64,000 nucleotides of DNA from NCBI GenBank assembly GCA_022702545.1, contig JAHRBC010000005.1, positions 1,054,001-1,118,000 on the forward strand, read 5' to 3'. Within the stretch, counting starts at the first letter, position 1. The number at the start of each line of letters is the position of its first letter. Under the pieces are notes generated by a model, which was given only the letters and a program-made list of their open reading frames with translations, searched no databases and was not told the origin of the DNA. This DNA is from Phycomyces nitens (Eukaryota > Mucoromycota > Mucoromycetes > Mucorales > Phycomycetaceae). The position numbers and the translations under genes are program-made. Below are positions 34,525 to 47,815 of this stretch, one piece after another.

Positions 34525-35248
34525 GGGCACGACATTTTAAGCGGGCACGACGTTTCTTGATGGGGTCTAGTATTTCTAAATATTATAGTGTCTGGACATT
34601 GCCGTATATTTTCATGTTACAATTTACACTTTTTGACATCAAAATACACCGAGGATGTAAGCTAAATGTAATATATAACCTTCATTACAAGTTAAAATCG
34701 TTTTTAAAGTATGTCATTTATAGAAGAAATGTTGAAGTCTTAGGGACCAGATATACCGATTTTTGAATCCTATCTGGTGAATGTGACATGTTATTTCGTG
34801 AAAGTGCAATTTGGATTTCGTGAAAGTGCAATTTGGATTTCGTGAAAGTGACATTTGGATTTCGTGATTGTTCCGTTTCAATTTTCACTGGATAGGCCAG
34901 AGAGCAAGGAAGACAAGGCCCAAGTGCTATTAATCATCATATTATTAAAACAGCAAAAAATTGTATAAAGTAATTTCTTATTTTTTGTGTATCTAATTGA
35001 TCAGCGAATAATCGTTACAGGTGTGGGTGGGTGGGAGATTTGGACCTTGTCCTCCTTGTTCTCTGGCCTATCCAGTGAAAATTGAAACGGAACAATCACG
35101 AAATCCAAATGGCACTTTCACGAAATAACATGTCACATTCACCAGATAGGATTCAAAAATCGGTATTTATTTGACACCGGACAGCACGTCACAATTAAAA
35201 TGTCCAGTGGAATCAAAACCGTCGTGCCCGCTCAAAAACGTCGTGCCC
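34525..35248. mobile_element. Fold-back element with GGGCACGAC end repeats
   Basis: The left side carries GGGCACGAC at 34525 and 34543 (each followed by AT/GTTT); the right side carries the reverse complement GTCGTGCCC at 35221 and 35240. The spacing within each pair is 18-19 bp. Iterated motifs in inverted orientation at both ends are typical of non-autonomous DNA transposon termini. There is no coding sequence, and a second inverted-repeat element (34754-35165) sits inside. Confidence 0.6.
34754..35165. mobile_element. Nested MITE-like element, 412 bp
   Basis: Begins TACCGATTTTTGAATCC and ends with its reverse complement; the inverted repeat extends through GGTGAATGTGACATG and, further in, GTTCCGTTTCAATTTTC. 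The left arm holds three to four copies of a 22-bp repeat (ATTTCGTGAAAGTGCAATTT and variants, 34793-34869), the right arm one. The TA at each end may be a TA target duplication, suggesting a Tc1/mariner-mobilised element. Non-coding. Confidence 0.75.
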
Positions 35249-35691
35249 CTAAGTTTAGCGGGCATTGAACTTGGGATAAGAAATAAAATATAAAATATAA
35301 AGCTATATCGATAGAATCATTTACATTTATAAACTATTCGGCAAGAAACCTGCTATTTAATGATGATGTGGCTAGGGCTTTAGTATTTTTGTCTTTTCTT
35401 TAGATTCGCTCTAGGAATCTACGTATAGCGAATTCGCGATGAATTCATTACTGTCAATATTTCAGAAGATGTAATCAAGAAATAGTAAAGAAGTATATAA
35501 ATTCATGGCCAATTTGCATATTTGTTATATTTGGTGGGATAATAGTATGACGTTTATCCTTTTGTAAGTTGCATTCTATGGTTTCCCTGTTATCCTCTAG
35601 ATTCCCTGTCCTCCAAAGCCTTTTCTCTCTCTCTCTCTCATTACAATTGTACAGAAAAGTACAGTAGTGTGTGATTGTCGCTTATGATTCG
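35249..35691. other. AT-rich spacer
   Basis: About 440 bp between the two fold-back elements, with a (CT)n tract at 35626-35639. No gene. Confidence 0.4.
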
Positions 35692-36060
35692 AACACGACG
35701 TTTTCGCTCTCGTACACGACATTTTCGCTCTCGTACACGACATTTTCGCTCTCGTACACGACGTTTGGTAAAGCTCCTATTTAATATATCTTACCAGACT
35801 CATGAAAAGTGTCTTATTGTCCAGCGTTAAGTAATACTATCTGGTTCCTAGCACTTCAAAAAAGCAAATAAATAAAATCAATAGAAGATATGTTAATTCC
35901 TACTAGATAATAGTAAAGTATAAATATGAAGCAGCAGCAATATATTTATATGGTATCATACTTATTTTATTAGACTTTTATATAACACATGTAAACCATG
36001 TCAGTTGAAAAAGTCGTGTCCGGAAAAACGTCGTGTACGAGAGGATAAATGTCGTGTACA
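35692..36060. mobile_element. Fold-back element with 21-bp CACGAC repeats
   Basis: The left end has four CACGAC motifs at 35694, 35715, 35736 and 35757, exactly 21 bp apart (GTACACGACATTTTCGCTCT unit). The right end has the reverse complement GTCGTG at 36013, 36030 and 36051. The interior of about 250 bp is non-coding and AT-rich. The motif is shared with the element at 34525-35248, so the two are related. Confidence 0.65.
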
Positions 36061-36449
36061 AATAATCGCTGTTCAATGCCTGTCAGTGTATCAAAAAGAG
36101 GGTATTGTTGCGATATATGTATATATATATCCCTATAATCACAGTAAAATAGAAACTCTGGCAATTGGTCTTTACAGATGATTTGGAATAGACAATATGC
36201 TTGAAAATGTCATTAATACTCTACTTCCGAATACCAAATATAGAGTGCTCAAATAGCAGTGATTCCACTAAAGAATCTTTAAATACAAATCGATTTTGCT
36301 CATATAAAAAAAAACCCAGCCCCCTTCTTGTCATGACGCAGCACTCTCCAAGTGTCGGAGACTTAAAATGACGAAAATAGTGATTCAAAAATTTTGTTAC
36401 AATTCTATTCACTTCTTCCTTGAGACGGGTTTATTTTATACATCGCATC
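36061..36449. other. Upstream region of eRF3
   Basis: About 390 bp, AT-rich, with a TATATATAT stretch near 36121-36129. It must contain the eRF3 promoter; no TATA box at a usual distance was seen. Confidence 0.4.
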
Positions 36450-38573
36450 ATGAGTCAGAACGGTGCCGACAACGGTCTCGCTAAAGAGACCTCCAAGTTG
36501 AATCTCAACCCTGCGGCCACTGAGTGGAAGCCTAACTTTGGAGCAAGAGCATTTGTTCCTAGCTGGTCAGTGCCTGCTGCTCCTGCTGCTGCTCCGGCTC
36601 CAGTAGCTGCTCCTGCTCCTGCTGCTCCTGCTCCTGCTCCTGCTCCTACTCCTGTGGCTGCTCCTGCTCCAGCAGCTGCTCCTGTAGCTGCCCCCGTAGC
36701 TGGTGTGTTTCTACTGACCGTACGATGCGACCGAGATCAAGTCCACTGACCCCTCTTGAAACTTAGCTGCTCCCCGCGTTCCCAAGCCTGCCCCTGCTCC
36801 TGCTGGTAAATAGCGCTAATATACCCATCAAATGTCATTTCTAAATCACATATAGCTCCCAAGGCTGCTCCCAAGGCCGCCCCCAAGGCTGCAAAGAAGG
36901 ATATCGAAAAGACTGTTCAGGCTGCAGCTGAAAAGGCAGAGGCTGTCCAAGAAGAACTTGAGAAGCTCGATGATGACATTCTCCATGATCTCTATGGAAA
37001 GGAGCATCTCAATGTTGTCTTTATGGGACACGTCGGTAAGTCATTAATTAGAAAGCATGGGCAAGTGTGCTTTGAAAGTGTCAGAAACCAAGCGTAAATA
37101 TGTGTAGATGCTGGCAAGTCCACCATGGGTGGTAACATCCTTTTCTTGACTGGCATGGTTGACAAGCGTACCATGGAAAAGTATGAGAAGGAAGCCAAGG
37201 AGGCCGGTAGAGAGTCCTGGTACTTGTCTTGGGCATTGGATACCAATGTAGAAGAGAGAGCCAAGGTAAGAAGGGACAGCCTACATAAAGACAAGCTATG
37301 GAAGCCTACTAGAGTCGAAACTTATACTGCCCTTTTATAAACCACACAGGGTAAGACTGTTGAGTGCGGCAGAGCTTACTTTGAGACCGACAAGCGTCGT
37401 TATACTATTCTTGATGCTCCTGGCCATAAGAACTTTGTGCCCAGCATGATCAGTGGTGCCTCCCAGGCTGATGTTGGTGTGCTTGTCATTTCTGCACGTA
37501 AGGGTGAATTCGAGACTGGTTTCGAACGTGGAGGTCAGACTCGCGAGCACACCATGTTGGCCAAGACCTCTGGTGTTAACAAGATGATCATTGCCATCAA
37601 CAAAATGGACGATCCTACTGTCCAATGGGACAAGACTCGTTATGATGAGATTTTGTCCAAGCTCACACCTTTCCTCAAGCAGACCGGCTTCAACCCCAAG
37701 ACTGACATTGCATTCATGCCTGTTTCCGGCTTCACTGGTGCCAACATCAAGGACCGTAGCAAGGATTGCACATGGTACAGCGGACCCTCCCTGCTCGAGT
37801 ACCTTGACAACATGCAGACTCTCGACAGAAAGCTCAATGCTCCTTTGATGGTTCCTATTGCTGAGAAGTACAAGGACATGGGTACCATTATTGTTGGTAA
37901 GGTTGAGTCTGGTAGTGTCAGAAAGGGACAGAACGTGTTGTTGATGCCCAACAAGGTAAGCCAAAGAAGACCAAGGCCAAATTTAATGCTAAGACGATTT
38001 GTATGTAGCGTCTTACCGAGGTGACTGCTATCTACAATGAGACTGAAGATGAAGTTGACCATGCCATCTGTGGTGACAACATCCGTATGCGTCTCAAGGG
38101 TGTTGAAGAAGATGTGAGTAGATATATATATATAGACGAGTTGTTATGTTTTGGACTCTTGTAAACCCCAATGATGTGTTTAGGAAGTCTCTCCCGGCTT
38201 CATGCTCTGTGACAAGAAGAAGCCTGTCAAGACCACAACTGTCTTTGAGGCCCAGCTTGCTATCCTTGACCACAAGAACATTATCTGTGCTGGCTACACT
38301 GCCGTTCTCCACCTTCACGCCTCAGTTGAGGAGATCACCTTGACATCCCTTCTCCACTTGATTGACAAGAAGACTGGCAGAAAGTCCAAGCGTCCTCCTC
38401 AGTTTGTCAAGATGGGACAAAAGGTCATTGCCCGTGTCGAGACTGCTGCACCCATGTGCATTGAGACCTTTGAGGACTATCCTCAGCTCGGCCGCTTCAC
38501 GTTGCGTGATGAGGGCAAGACCATTGCTATTGGTCGTGTTGTAAAGGTCTTGGAGTCCGAGACTGCCGAATAA
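36450..38573 (+). CDS. SUP35: Translation release factor eRF3
   Basis: GTPase that works with eRF1 to end translation. Seven exons: 36450-36702, 36767-36805, 36856-37035, 37108-37265, 37350-37955, 38009-38113 and 38184-38573, giving 576 residues. The N-terminus (residues 13-36) contains a PAM2-like PABP-binding motif (LNLNPAATEWKPNFGARAF). A low-complexity Ala/Pro stretch encoded by exons 1-3 and a charged helix follow. The EF-1alpha-like GTPase domain starts near residue 155: GHVDAGKST (G1, split by intron 3), DAPGHKNFVP (G3) and NKMDD (G4). VPIAEKYKDMGTIIVGKVESG and GRFTLRDEGKTIAIG mark beta-barrel domains 2 and 3. The eRF3-specific TVECGRAYFET distinguishes it from EF-1alpha and Hbs1. It lacks the Gln/Asn-rich prion domain of yeast Sup35. 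Confidence 0.95.
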
Positions 38574-39158
38574 GAAAGAGCTGTCCAATCAGAATCCAAG
38601 ATGAAATTTTTAATTACATTATGATTATTCATCTTGTGTGTTTGACATTTTTAAAAGCGTCCATTCATTTTTTTAACATTCTTTTTTTTTGATAAATAAA
38701 ACAAATAAAATCAAAAAATAATGTATAATTCATTTATTAATTGTTAAAGAATCTTACCGGGAATCTCCGGATATATAGACAGCAAAATAAATATATGGCG
38801 GACACTCTCCTCCTCCTCCCTCCCTTGACATTAGTAATTTGAAGTATTGGAATTTGTAATGTACAATACACACACAAAATGGCCCATTTGTGATATAGTC
38901 CGTGGGAATCCAAAAAAAAAGAAAGGTTCCATAAACACCTCGATACTTTATCTGATAAAGATTGTTGTGTGACATTAAGCCAGTCTTAAATATTTTTATT
39001 TATTTTTATATATTTATATATAATATTGTTAAGAATAAAGAGAGATCTCTGAAAGATCTGGAATGGGAGATGGAACTATTGAACAAATTCAGAAAGACTG
39101 ATTTTTTGGGTGCATTTTGGGTTCTTGAATTGGGGTTTTGGATTTTAGGTTGGACTTT
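38574..39158. other. Tail-to-tail spacer of eRF3 and NADP-IDH
   Basis: About 585 bp between two convergent genes, holding both 3' ends. AATAAAACAAATAAAAT near 38694-38710 is a probable polyadenylation region for eRF3. No gene. Confidence 0.5.
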
Positions 39159-40724
39159 TTACAGGGAAGCACGGGTGCGAATGGCAGCCAACTTGTCAGC
39201 AATTTGCTGCAAGAACTCCTCGGTGCTAGAGTAGTTCTCACGGGTCATACTGGAAAATAAAGCATTAATAACCATGGCAACTCCCTATTTTTTATATATA
39301 ATATCTTACCTCTTGCCGTAGATAATCAAAGCAAGATCCTTGGTCATATGATTATCGATCTCAATGGTCTCGAGACAGGCGCGCTCGACGTCCTGGGTGA
39401 ACTGAGCAAGCTCCTGGTTGTTATCGAGCTTGGCACGATGGGCCAAACCGCGAGTCCATGCGTAGATGGAAGCAATGGGGTTGGTGGAGGTGGTGTTGCC
39501 CTAAGCGACCGAGTCAGCACCTTCTCTGTAGCACTTTTTTTATTAACCTTACCTTTTGGTGCTCACGGTAATGGCGAGTGACAGTACCGTGGGCAGCCTC
39601 AGCCTCGACAGTCTTACCATCGGGAGTGTAGAGAACAGAGGTCATGAGACCGAGGGAACCGTAACCCTGAGCAATGATGTCTGACTGGACGTCACCGTCA
39701 TAGTTCTTGGTGGCCCAGACAAAGTTTCCGCTGGACTTCAAGACCTGGGCAACCATATCGTCAATAAGACGGTGCTCATACCAGATCTTGAGGGCATCGA
39801 ATTGAGGCTTGTAAGACTTTTGGAAGATCTCCTCAAAGATGTCCTTGAAGCGACCGTCGTAGGCCTTGAGGATGGTGTTCTTTGTGCTCAAGTACAAGGG
39901 CATCTTGCGCTCAATGGCAACACGGAAACAGGCGTGGGCGAAACCCTCGATGGACTCATCAGTGTTGTACATGGCCAAACCGACACCACCTCCGTTCTTA
40001 AAGTCGTAGACATTGAACTTCTGGACAGGAGAGCCATCAGTAGGGGTGAAGACGAACTCGAGCTTTCCGGGAACCTTGGCGACAAAGTCAGTAGCACGGT
40101 ACTATAGCAAATGTTAGCAAAGCCAAAAAAAAAAAAAGACAACACTTGTCTTGGTCTTACCTGGTCACCAAAGGCGTGACGGCCGACAATGATAGGCTCG
40201 GTCCAGCCAGGCACAAGACGGGGAAGGTTCTTGAGAACGATAGGCTCACGGAAAACGGTACCGTTCAAGATGTTGCGGATAGTACCGTTGGGAGACTTCC
40301 ACATCTTCTTGAGGCCGAATTCTATATAAAAATGGGTATTAGTTATTAAATTCCAGCCACGACTTCGTCCGTCCTTGGCCCCATAAAATGGCCAAGGAGT
40401 TATTGTTTGTAAGCCTTACCTTCAACACGAGCCTCGTCGGGGGTGATAGTGGCACACTTGATACCAACATTGTACTTCTTGATGGCCTCGGCAGAGTCAA
40501 TGGTGACCTGGTCGTTGGTCTACCGAGATTTCTTGGGTGAGGACATGTTGGACCATGGACAAATTACTTACAGCATCACGGTTCTCGACACTGAGATCGT
40601 AGTACTTGATATCGATATCAAGATAGGGGAGGATGAGCTTGTCCTTGATGATCTGCCAGATGATTCTGGTCATCTCATCACCGTCCAGGTCGACAACGGG
40701 GTTCTTGACAACGATCTTGGTCAT
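39159..40724 (-). CDS. IDP: NADP-dependent isocitrate dehydrogenase
   Basis: Oxidatively decarboxylates isocitrate to 2-oxoglutarate with NADPH production. Six exons (minus): 40724-40572, 40519-40420, 40321-40161, 40101-39553, 39500-39310 and 39249-39159, total 414 residues, the usual length of the eukaryotic enzyme. The start [23 protein letters not shown] matches the mature N-terminus of the family, with no mitochondrial presequence, so a cytosolic form is likely; the C-terminus RASL is not a canonical peroxisomal signal. Substrate loop residues in GTVFREPI and the dehydrogenase signature [19 protein letters not shown] are present. The NADP-type loop [17 protein letters not shown] contains the His and Arg that favour NADP. 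Confidence 0.96.
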
Positions 40725-40782
40725 AGTGGCTATATAATTCTGGGAAAGAGAGGAAGAGAAGGGTCCTAATTAATGACAGACC

Positions 40783-40791
40783 CTTTATATA
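40783..40791 (-). promoter_or_regulatory. TATA box, NADP-IDH
   Basis: TATATAAAG on the minus strand, 59 bp upstream of the ATG at 40724. Confidence 0.6.
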
Positions 40792-42633
40792 CAAAATATA
40801 TTACACTTTCAAGACGTACAAAGTGGGGGGTGGCAAAACTCTCTTTTGGGGTTGAAGGCTGTTTAAAACGGAGACTTGGATGACCTAGAGAGATCATTGA
40901 CTTTCTTGAACTGTAAAAAAGTTTCTCCCCGCATTTTGGCGCTATTTGGTAAGCTGTAAAACGGAAAAACCGTGGCGGGGATCGGTGGAATTGTACAAAT
41001 CCATCACTACCAAGCCTCCGCCTGGGCAAGGTCCAAACAGACTCTATATTCTTGGCTTACCAAGACTTATCTTACACGATAATATCACTTCCGATTCCTA
41101 CTAAATAAATAAGCGGAAGTAGTACACCAGAAGCGTACATTCAATTATCATTCCCAAGAAATTAAAATTCCAAATCTACGATTTTACATTGTAATTTCTA
41201 TATTCTTATGATATGCTCAAGCATGCTGTTTGTTAAAGCCAATTGCCAATCATATCCATTTCAGGTTTTACCTGCCGCCTTTATTTTCTATGGGGTGCAG
41301 GCCAAAAAATGTGCTTTTTGGTTTTTTTTTGGTGGCCAGAAATTATGATATAATTATAGGCACATTATTAACAGTTCATAGATTATCAAGATTATCCATC
41401 AGACCCTTATATATATAAAAAAAGGGTCTTGGACATTTACTTGTCTAGGTGAAAATATACGCCCATTTTTAAGAAAAAAAGGTCTATCAGGCCAACTTCT
41501 TGAGCTCGTCATATTGCAATGCTCCTGGGCTGCTCCGACGAATCTTAAAGGGTGAATTTTACGATTGGCTTGGTGAATATAAAGAAGAAAGAAAAAAAAA
41601 CTCCATTTGGAAAACATTAGCAAAAGACACGCTAGATACTCTTTTGTATTTGTCATACGATACATATATATATATATGTATCTAGGTCTTTCTTGGACCT
41701 TTAGTTTTGGACCACAGCACTTCTCATTTGCTCTTATAGATTTGACGCGGGCACGGACCCTGCACCAGATACACAATTACAAGACTATTCCAAAATATCC
41801 AAAATACCACATACATTGCTCAATTACCCCTAGTGTATTGTGTGGGTTTAAAAGAAAGATATTTCATATATCTATCAATTGGAACCTTGTTCTCTCTATT
41901 AGTTTTCTTCACAATATATATAGCTGGTTTTAGCGTTGAATATTGCTTTTACAGCTCTTTGAGATTGTATAATAGCCGTCATAGATACCGGTTGGTTCAA
42001 AGTAGAAAAATGCCATAGATAAGTAGGTATTATCAACTATGAAAAAAAAAGGTATAAAAATAAAAATGAAAGTTGAAATATCTATATATCTATCAAATTC
42101 AATGTCCAGCATCTCGTATATCGCTATTTCTGTCTCGATAAAAGGCATAATACCCAAGTCAATCGTATTGTGCATTGGATTAAGTATAAATTTTGCAAGA
42201 TAACAGTGTTATCAGGGCTATTACAATTTTCATTTATACAAACCATTATCTCTCAGGCGAAATAAAGGAAATAATGGCGTGATGAGTTGCTGTTTTGGAA
42301 CAAGAGGATTTTGGGCTTTGGTGTTCCTGGATAGCACAGCAAAAGTAAGCTGAACATGTGATTATTGTGAGGGATCTCTTTCATGGTCCAGACATTTGTT
42401 ATATAGACGAGTTTTAGGTTCCAAAAAATTTACTGCCAGTTTCACAACTGGAGTATCGAGTATTACAAAAGCAAGTATCGAATTAGGGCCTTGAACTTGT
42501 CCGTCAAGATCCAACCTGGGTTTATCAAAGTGTATCAAGAGTCTGTTATTGCAGAAATGGAGACAGGAGCTGTAATAATACTGTTTCTTACAAAAAGGCT
42601 ATAATTATAGTTTATACGCCATTATTCAACACT

Positions 42634-42755
42634 TTGTAATTAAAATTCGTGTTGTGTAATGGTTGGTTGTCACTGGGACAAGTATGTACACATGTGGATG
42701 TGTAACTGTTCCTGAAATATTAAGTTGCCATGGTCACCATTAAGGTTTCAACAAG
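42634..42755 (+). repeat. Dispersed direct repeat, copy 1
   Basis: Contains TTGTAATTAAAATTC, TTGTGTAATGG and GTGTAACTGTTCCTGA in the same order as the copy at 44364. Diverged; function unknown, possibly a solo-LTR or MITE remnant. Confidence 0.6.
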
Positions 42756-44363
42756 CACATTTTAGCGGTTCTAGAATAATAAATAGGCATCGACTGAATG
42801 GTATCATGGTCTAATGACCATTATATCAAGAATTTGAGTATCTTCATATTGACACTAGAATTCAAGTGTTAAATACAACATTGCCTTTAAGTACAAATAA
42901 TTGACGTCAAAGATTAGCAGGTATTTTAATACAAGTAGTATTTTTGGACCTGAGCTATTAATTATTCCATAAATGGTGCTAAAAAAGTGATTGATATTGC
43001 TTATCGAGATAATAAATCTTGATAAAGAGAGTTTTTAGCATACAGTAAGCAAATCGAGTATTGGTAAGACTTTCTTAAATTGGCTTAAATGCAATAAGAT
43101 TCAAAGCATCAAAAGCAGTAGTTATTTTACAACTGTTTCAATATTTGATCAACAGAACCCTAAAATAGCGTGTGAAAAGAGAAGACAGAATAAATAGACA
43201 GAAACTTGAACTCACATTTAATCATGTGTACAAGTCTTATATAGCTTTTATAATAATGTAATTAAAATAGTAAAAAAAAGCTAGTTTGTACAAGAACGCG
43301 CATAAATGGTTTTTACATTTTATACTTTGGAATCTAGTACAAGAAATTAGGAAGAATATTACATTTCTGAACTTGTAGCCGAGAATTTATAGATTTTGGA
43401 TAGTCTTGCTAAACTCAAAATCCGAGACGAGCCCGTATTACAGCTTGAATGGTGATTATGAATGGCGAATTTGTTAGAAAATGCCTATTATTCATGCTCT
43501 TTTTTTTAAAGAAAAAGAAAATATTCTGCAATAAAAATATCCAATACCCCAATAATTGGTTACGGCTGTGTCATGGCCACCCTTATAAGCATATAAGCAT
43601 ATATATATATATATATATGTGCTTATCTAATTCTATAGAGATCTTCATTTTGAGTTTGCCAAAGTTAAAAACAAGATCTTCATTGTTTATTTTGCATTTC
43701 ACACAATCATGAAACTGTTTTCAACCTTGACTGAATTCGCCAAAGATCCATATGACCAGATATATAAAGTAGGATGGCAGATACTTGCAACCTAGATTTA
43801 TCAGTAGAATATCTTTAAAAAAAAGGTCTCACCAACTCGCCTTATTTGCTTACAAAATCAATTCCCATTTTCCATGATAAATGGTATTAAAATGAGTTCC
43901 TTGCCCAAAGATATACCAATAACTTGCCGAAAAATGTTTCTTTGGACTATTCAAGATTTTACGTCTCCCCGGGAAACTCTGCTATAAACTAAATAGTCTT
44001 TAAAAATATTAACCCTATAGTGATCATCCGTCTTTTTTTTTTTTTTTTGGGCCATAAAATTACAGGCTATATTTGGACTGGTTTAACCGCCATACTACTC
44101 AAGATTACAAAAATCCCAACCTATCAACCTTTAGTTTTTACAGCTTATCCATAAATCTTGGCTATACTTTCCATCATTTTCATTATTTGATATCTGGATT
44201 TTCTTGGATAAAGCGGAATTTTGGATCCCGTTATTCTAGGCACATATGCCTTATTGTCCCTGACGTTATACTGATAGGTTGGTATAAAAGTGCAGATTGA
44301 ATACTGTGGGAATATTATTGTTTATTAAAATACTTTAGCTGTTTATATGTTATTAAAATTCCC

Positions 44364-44475
44364 TTGTAATTAAAATTCTTTGTTGTGTAATGGCTGTTTA
44401 TTCTTGTATTAAAAGTGTGTGTGTACCTGGTGTGTAACAGTTCCTGAGATTGCCAACTTACCAGGGTCATTAGCA
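44364..44475 (+). repeat. Dispersed direct repeat, copy 2
   Basis: Partner of the repeat at 42634, same orientation, sharing TTGTAATTAAAATTC, TTGTGTAATGG and GTGTAACAGTTCCTGA. Confidence 0.6.
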
Positions 44476-46057
44476 AAGGGTAATCAGAGCCTGGGAGCGG
44501 TATTTGTATTTCATTCAATTACGTATTGCAGCAAGTAATGCTTTCTGCTAGTTCACCGTATTCTTGGATTGAGGTTGCAATATTCTAAAAGGCATTATAG
44601 AGCTCTTGAAATAGTAGCAATAAAAAAAATTATATTGTCATTTTCTCAAGAAAAGTAAAAAAAGGTGCATTTGATCCATAATAATCATTTGGACAAAATT
44701 GCGGTATTTTATATGCACCCTTGTCCAATTATTAAAACATTTATTGATAAAGAATAACTTTACTGGGCATAAACTATGGTCTTTACAATAGGGGGTTCCA
44801 CTAATTTTAATTTTAATTTTAATTTTAATTATTTTCTGAGATCAAATATTATAAATGATTGGCTCCAAATTTTTCAAAAAAGAATAAAATTATTAACCCG
44901 AAACGTATATATAAATTTATTTTATTTTTTTACAACTCTCAAGAAACAGGAATATTGAAGCACAATTTATTAGACTTTATGTCTGATATATGCTGGAATT
45001 TTTTTATAATCAATCTAAAAGCCACAAGCCAACATTGGGTCTATTAAAATAAACAAGAATAAAAAAAAAACATGAAACATCTTCACTTGAAAATTAAAAT
45101 ACAGGTTTTTTCCTAAAGATTGTCAAATACGTCAAAATTCTAAGGAAAAGGCCTGTTTTAAAAAGCGGACGTTAAATAATTTATTTAAAAATCAAGTATT
45201 ATTGGTCAAAAAATAAAACTCAAACGATAAAATAAAACAAAAAATAAAATTAAAGCCATTGAAACCCCCCTTTTCTAATTTATTCAGATGCAGTACAAAT
45301 CTATTCTATTTTTATACCTCTCTAGAAATAACCAAGCAAACGATCCAAGTTTGGATAGTTTATGCAAGAAATCAAAAGAATTGTGCTGGTAGATATTTGG
45401 TAAAAATAAAGGCCAAAAAGTTAAAAGTTGAATGTATTCATGTGCTGAATCATGACCCAACAAGGGGCTGTAGTTATAGAGAAACTTGCAAAAAAAAATT
45501 TCTTTGAACATTTGCAATTATAGCCAGGGCTGCATAAGTGGCCCAGGTACGCTCTGGTCATTGTGCATTCGATTTGAAGCAGCCATGATGATTATGGAGC
45601 ACTGGATGTTTAGAAATGTAGGAATTCTATTTTACTCGTAGTATCATTGGAGAATATTGTTTTATTTATTTATTTTGGATCTAATTGGCCAGAAAGACAC
45701 GTATGATTGGATCTACCTCTTCCCCAATACCTAAATCATTTTTCCGTGTTTCAAAGGTGAAAAGAAAGAGAGAGAAATGCTTTTTTTTAAGCAGTGTCAG
45801 TTTTGCCAGCCCACAAACCAGGATTACGATCCCACCAAGACTTTGGACTCGTGTTGGACACAAAATATGCCATGGTTGACGAATAAATATATTGGATCTT
45901 GAACCGCACTATCTTCAAGATAACTTTCTTTGAAAACAGCCAACTTTATGATGAAATAAACTAACTGGTGGTTACTGTTAAACACGAGTCGACAAGCAAT
46001 TCTCATCTCTGACTTGTTGCCCAGAAATAAGAAAGTGCAGTAAATAAAAGAGTCTGG

Positions 46058-46080
46058 CAATTGCAATTGCAATTGCAATT
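46058..46080 (+). repeat. ATTGCA hexamer microsatellite
   Basis: Nearly four copies of AATTGC in tandem, 280 bp beyond the 3' end of the AdoHcy hydrolase gene. Confidence 0.9.
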
Positions 46081-46360
46081 TACTTGAATAAAATTAAAAA
46101 TGGACGTGTCTGATTTAATATACATGTTGAAATGCCAGAGGTTTTTTATTGTATGTACGCAGCGTTTACCCTGAACATGTTGAAACGTTCTATTATACAA
46201 AAAGATGATATTATTCCTAAAAGAAAATAATGATAAAAGAGGGACCGCCTGGTAACTGCCATTTGGTTATGAAACAGAGAAGCGCAATATTTTTATATGA
46301 ATTTTATAACGGATAAAACAGAGAAGAGGTTGGTAGGATGATGAACTCGAACACTGTTGC

Positions 46361-47758
<1,398 letters not shown>

Positions 47759-47807
47759 ATTGCAAAATGTAAACAGGAGAAAGAAACAATTCAATATTTT
47801 GGTTGGG

Positions 47808-47815
47808 TTATATAA
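47808..47815 (-). promoter_or_regulatory. TATA box, AdoHcy hydrolase gene
   Basis: TTATATAA (self-complementary), 50 bp upstream of the ATG at 47758. Confidence 0.55.

Larger units (their letters stand above)
40792..46360. other. Long AT-rich spacer with repeat relics
   Basis: About 5.6 kb without a supportable gene. All ORFs are short and AT-driven. It contains a diverged direct repeat pair (listed separately), a (TA)n run near 43601-43618, a T-run near 44034-44048, an (AATTTT)n stretch at 44805-44830 and the ATTGCA array near 46058. It may be old transposon debris. Confidence 0.5.

Noticed and set aside
37335..38062. Antisense ORFs of 209 and 140 codons over eRF3
   Set aside because: Shadows of the eRF3 coding exons; no promoter or domain.
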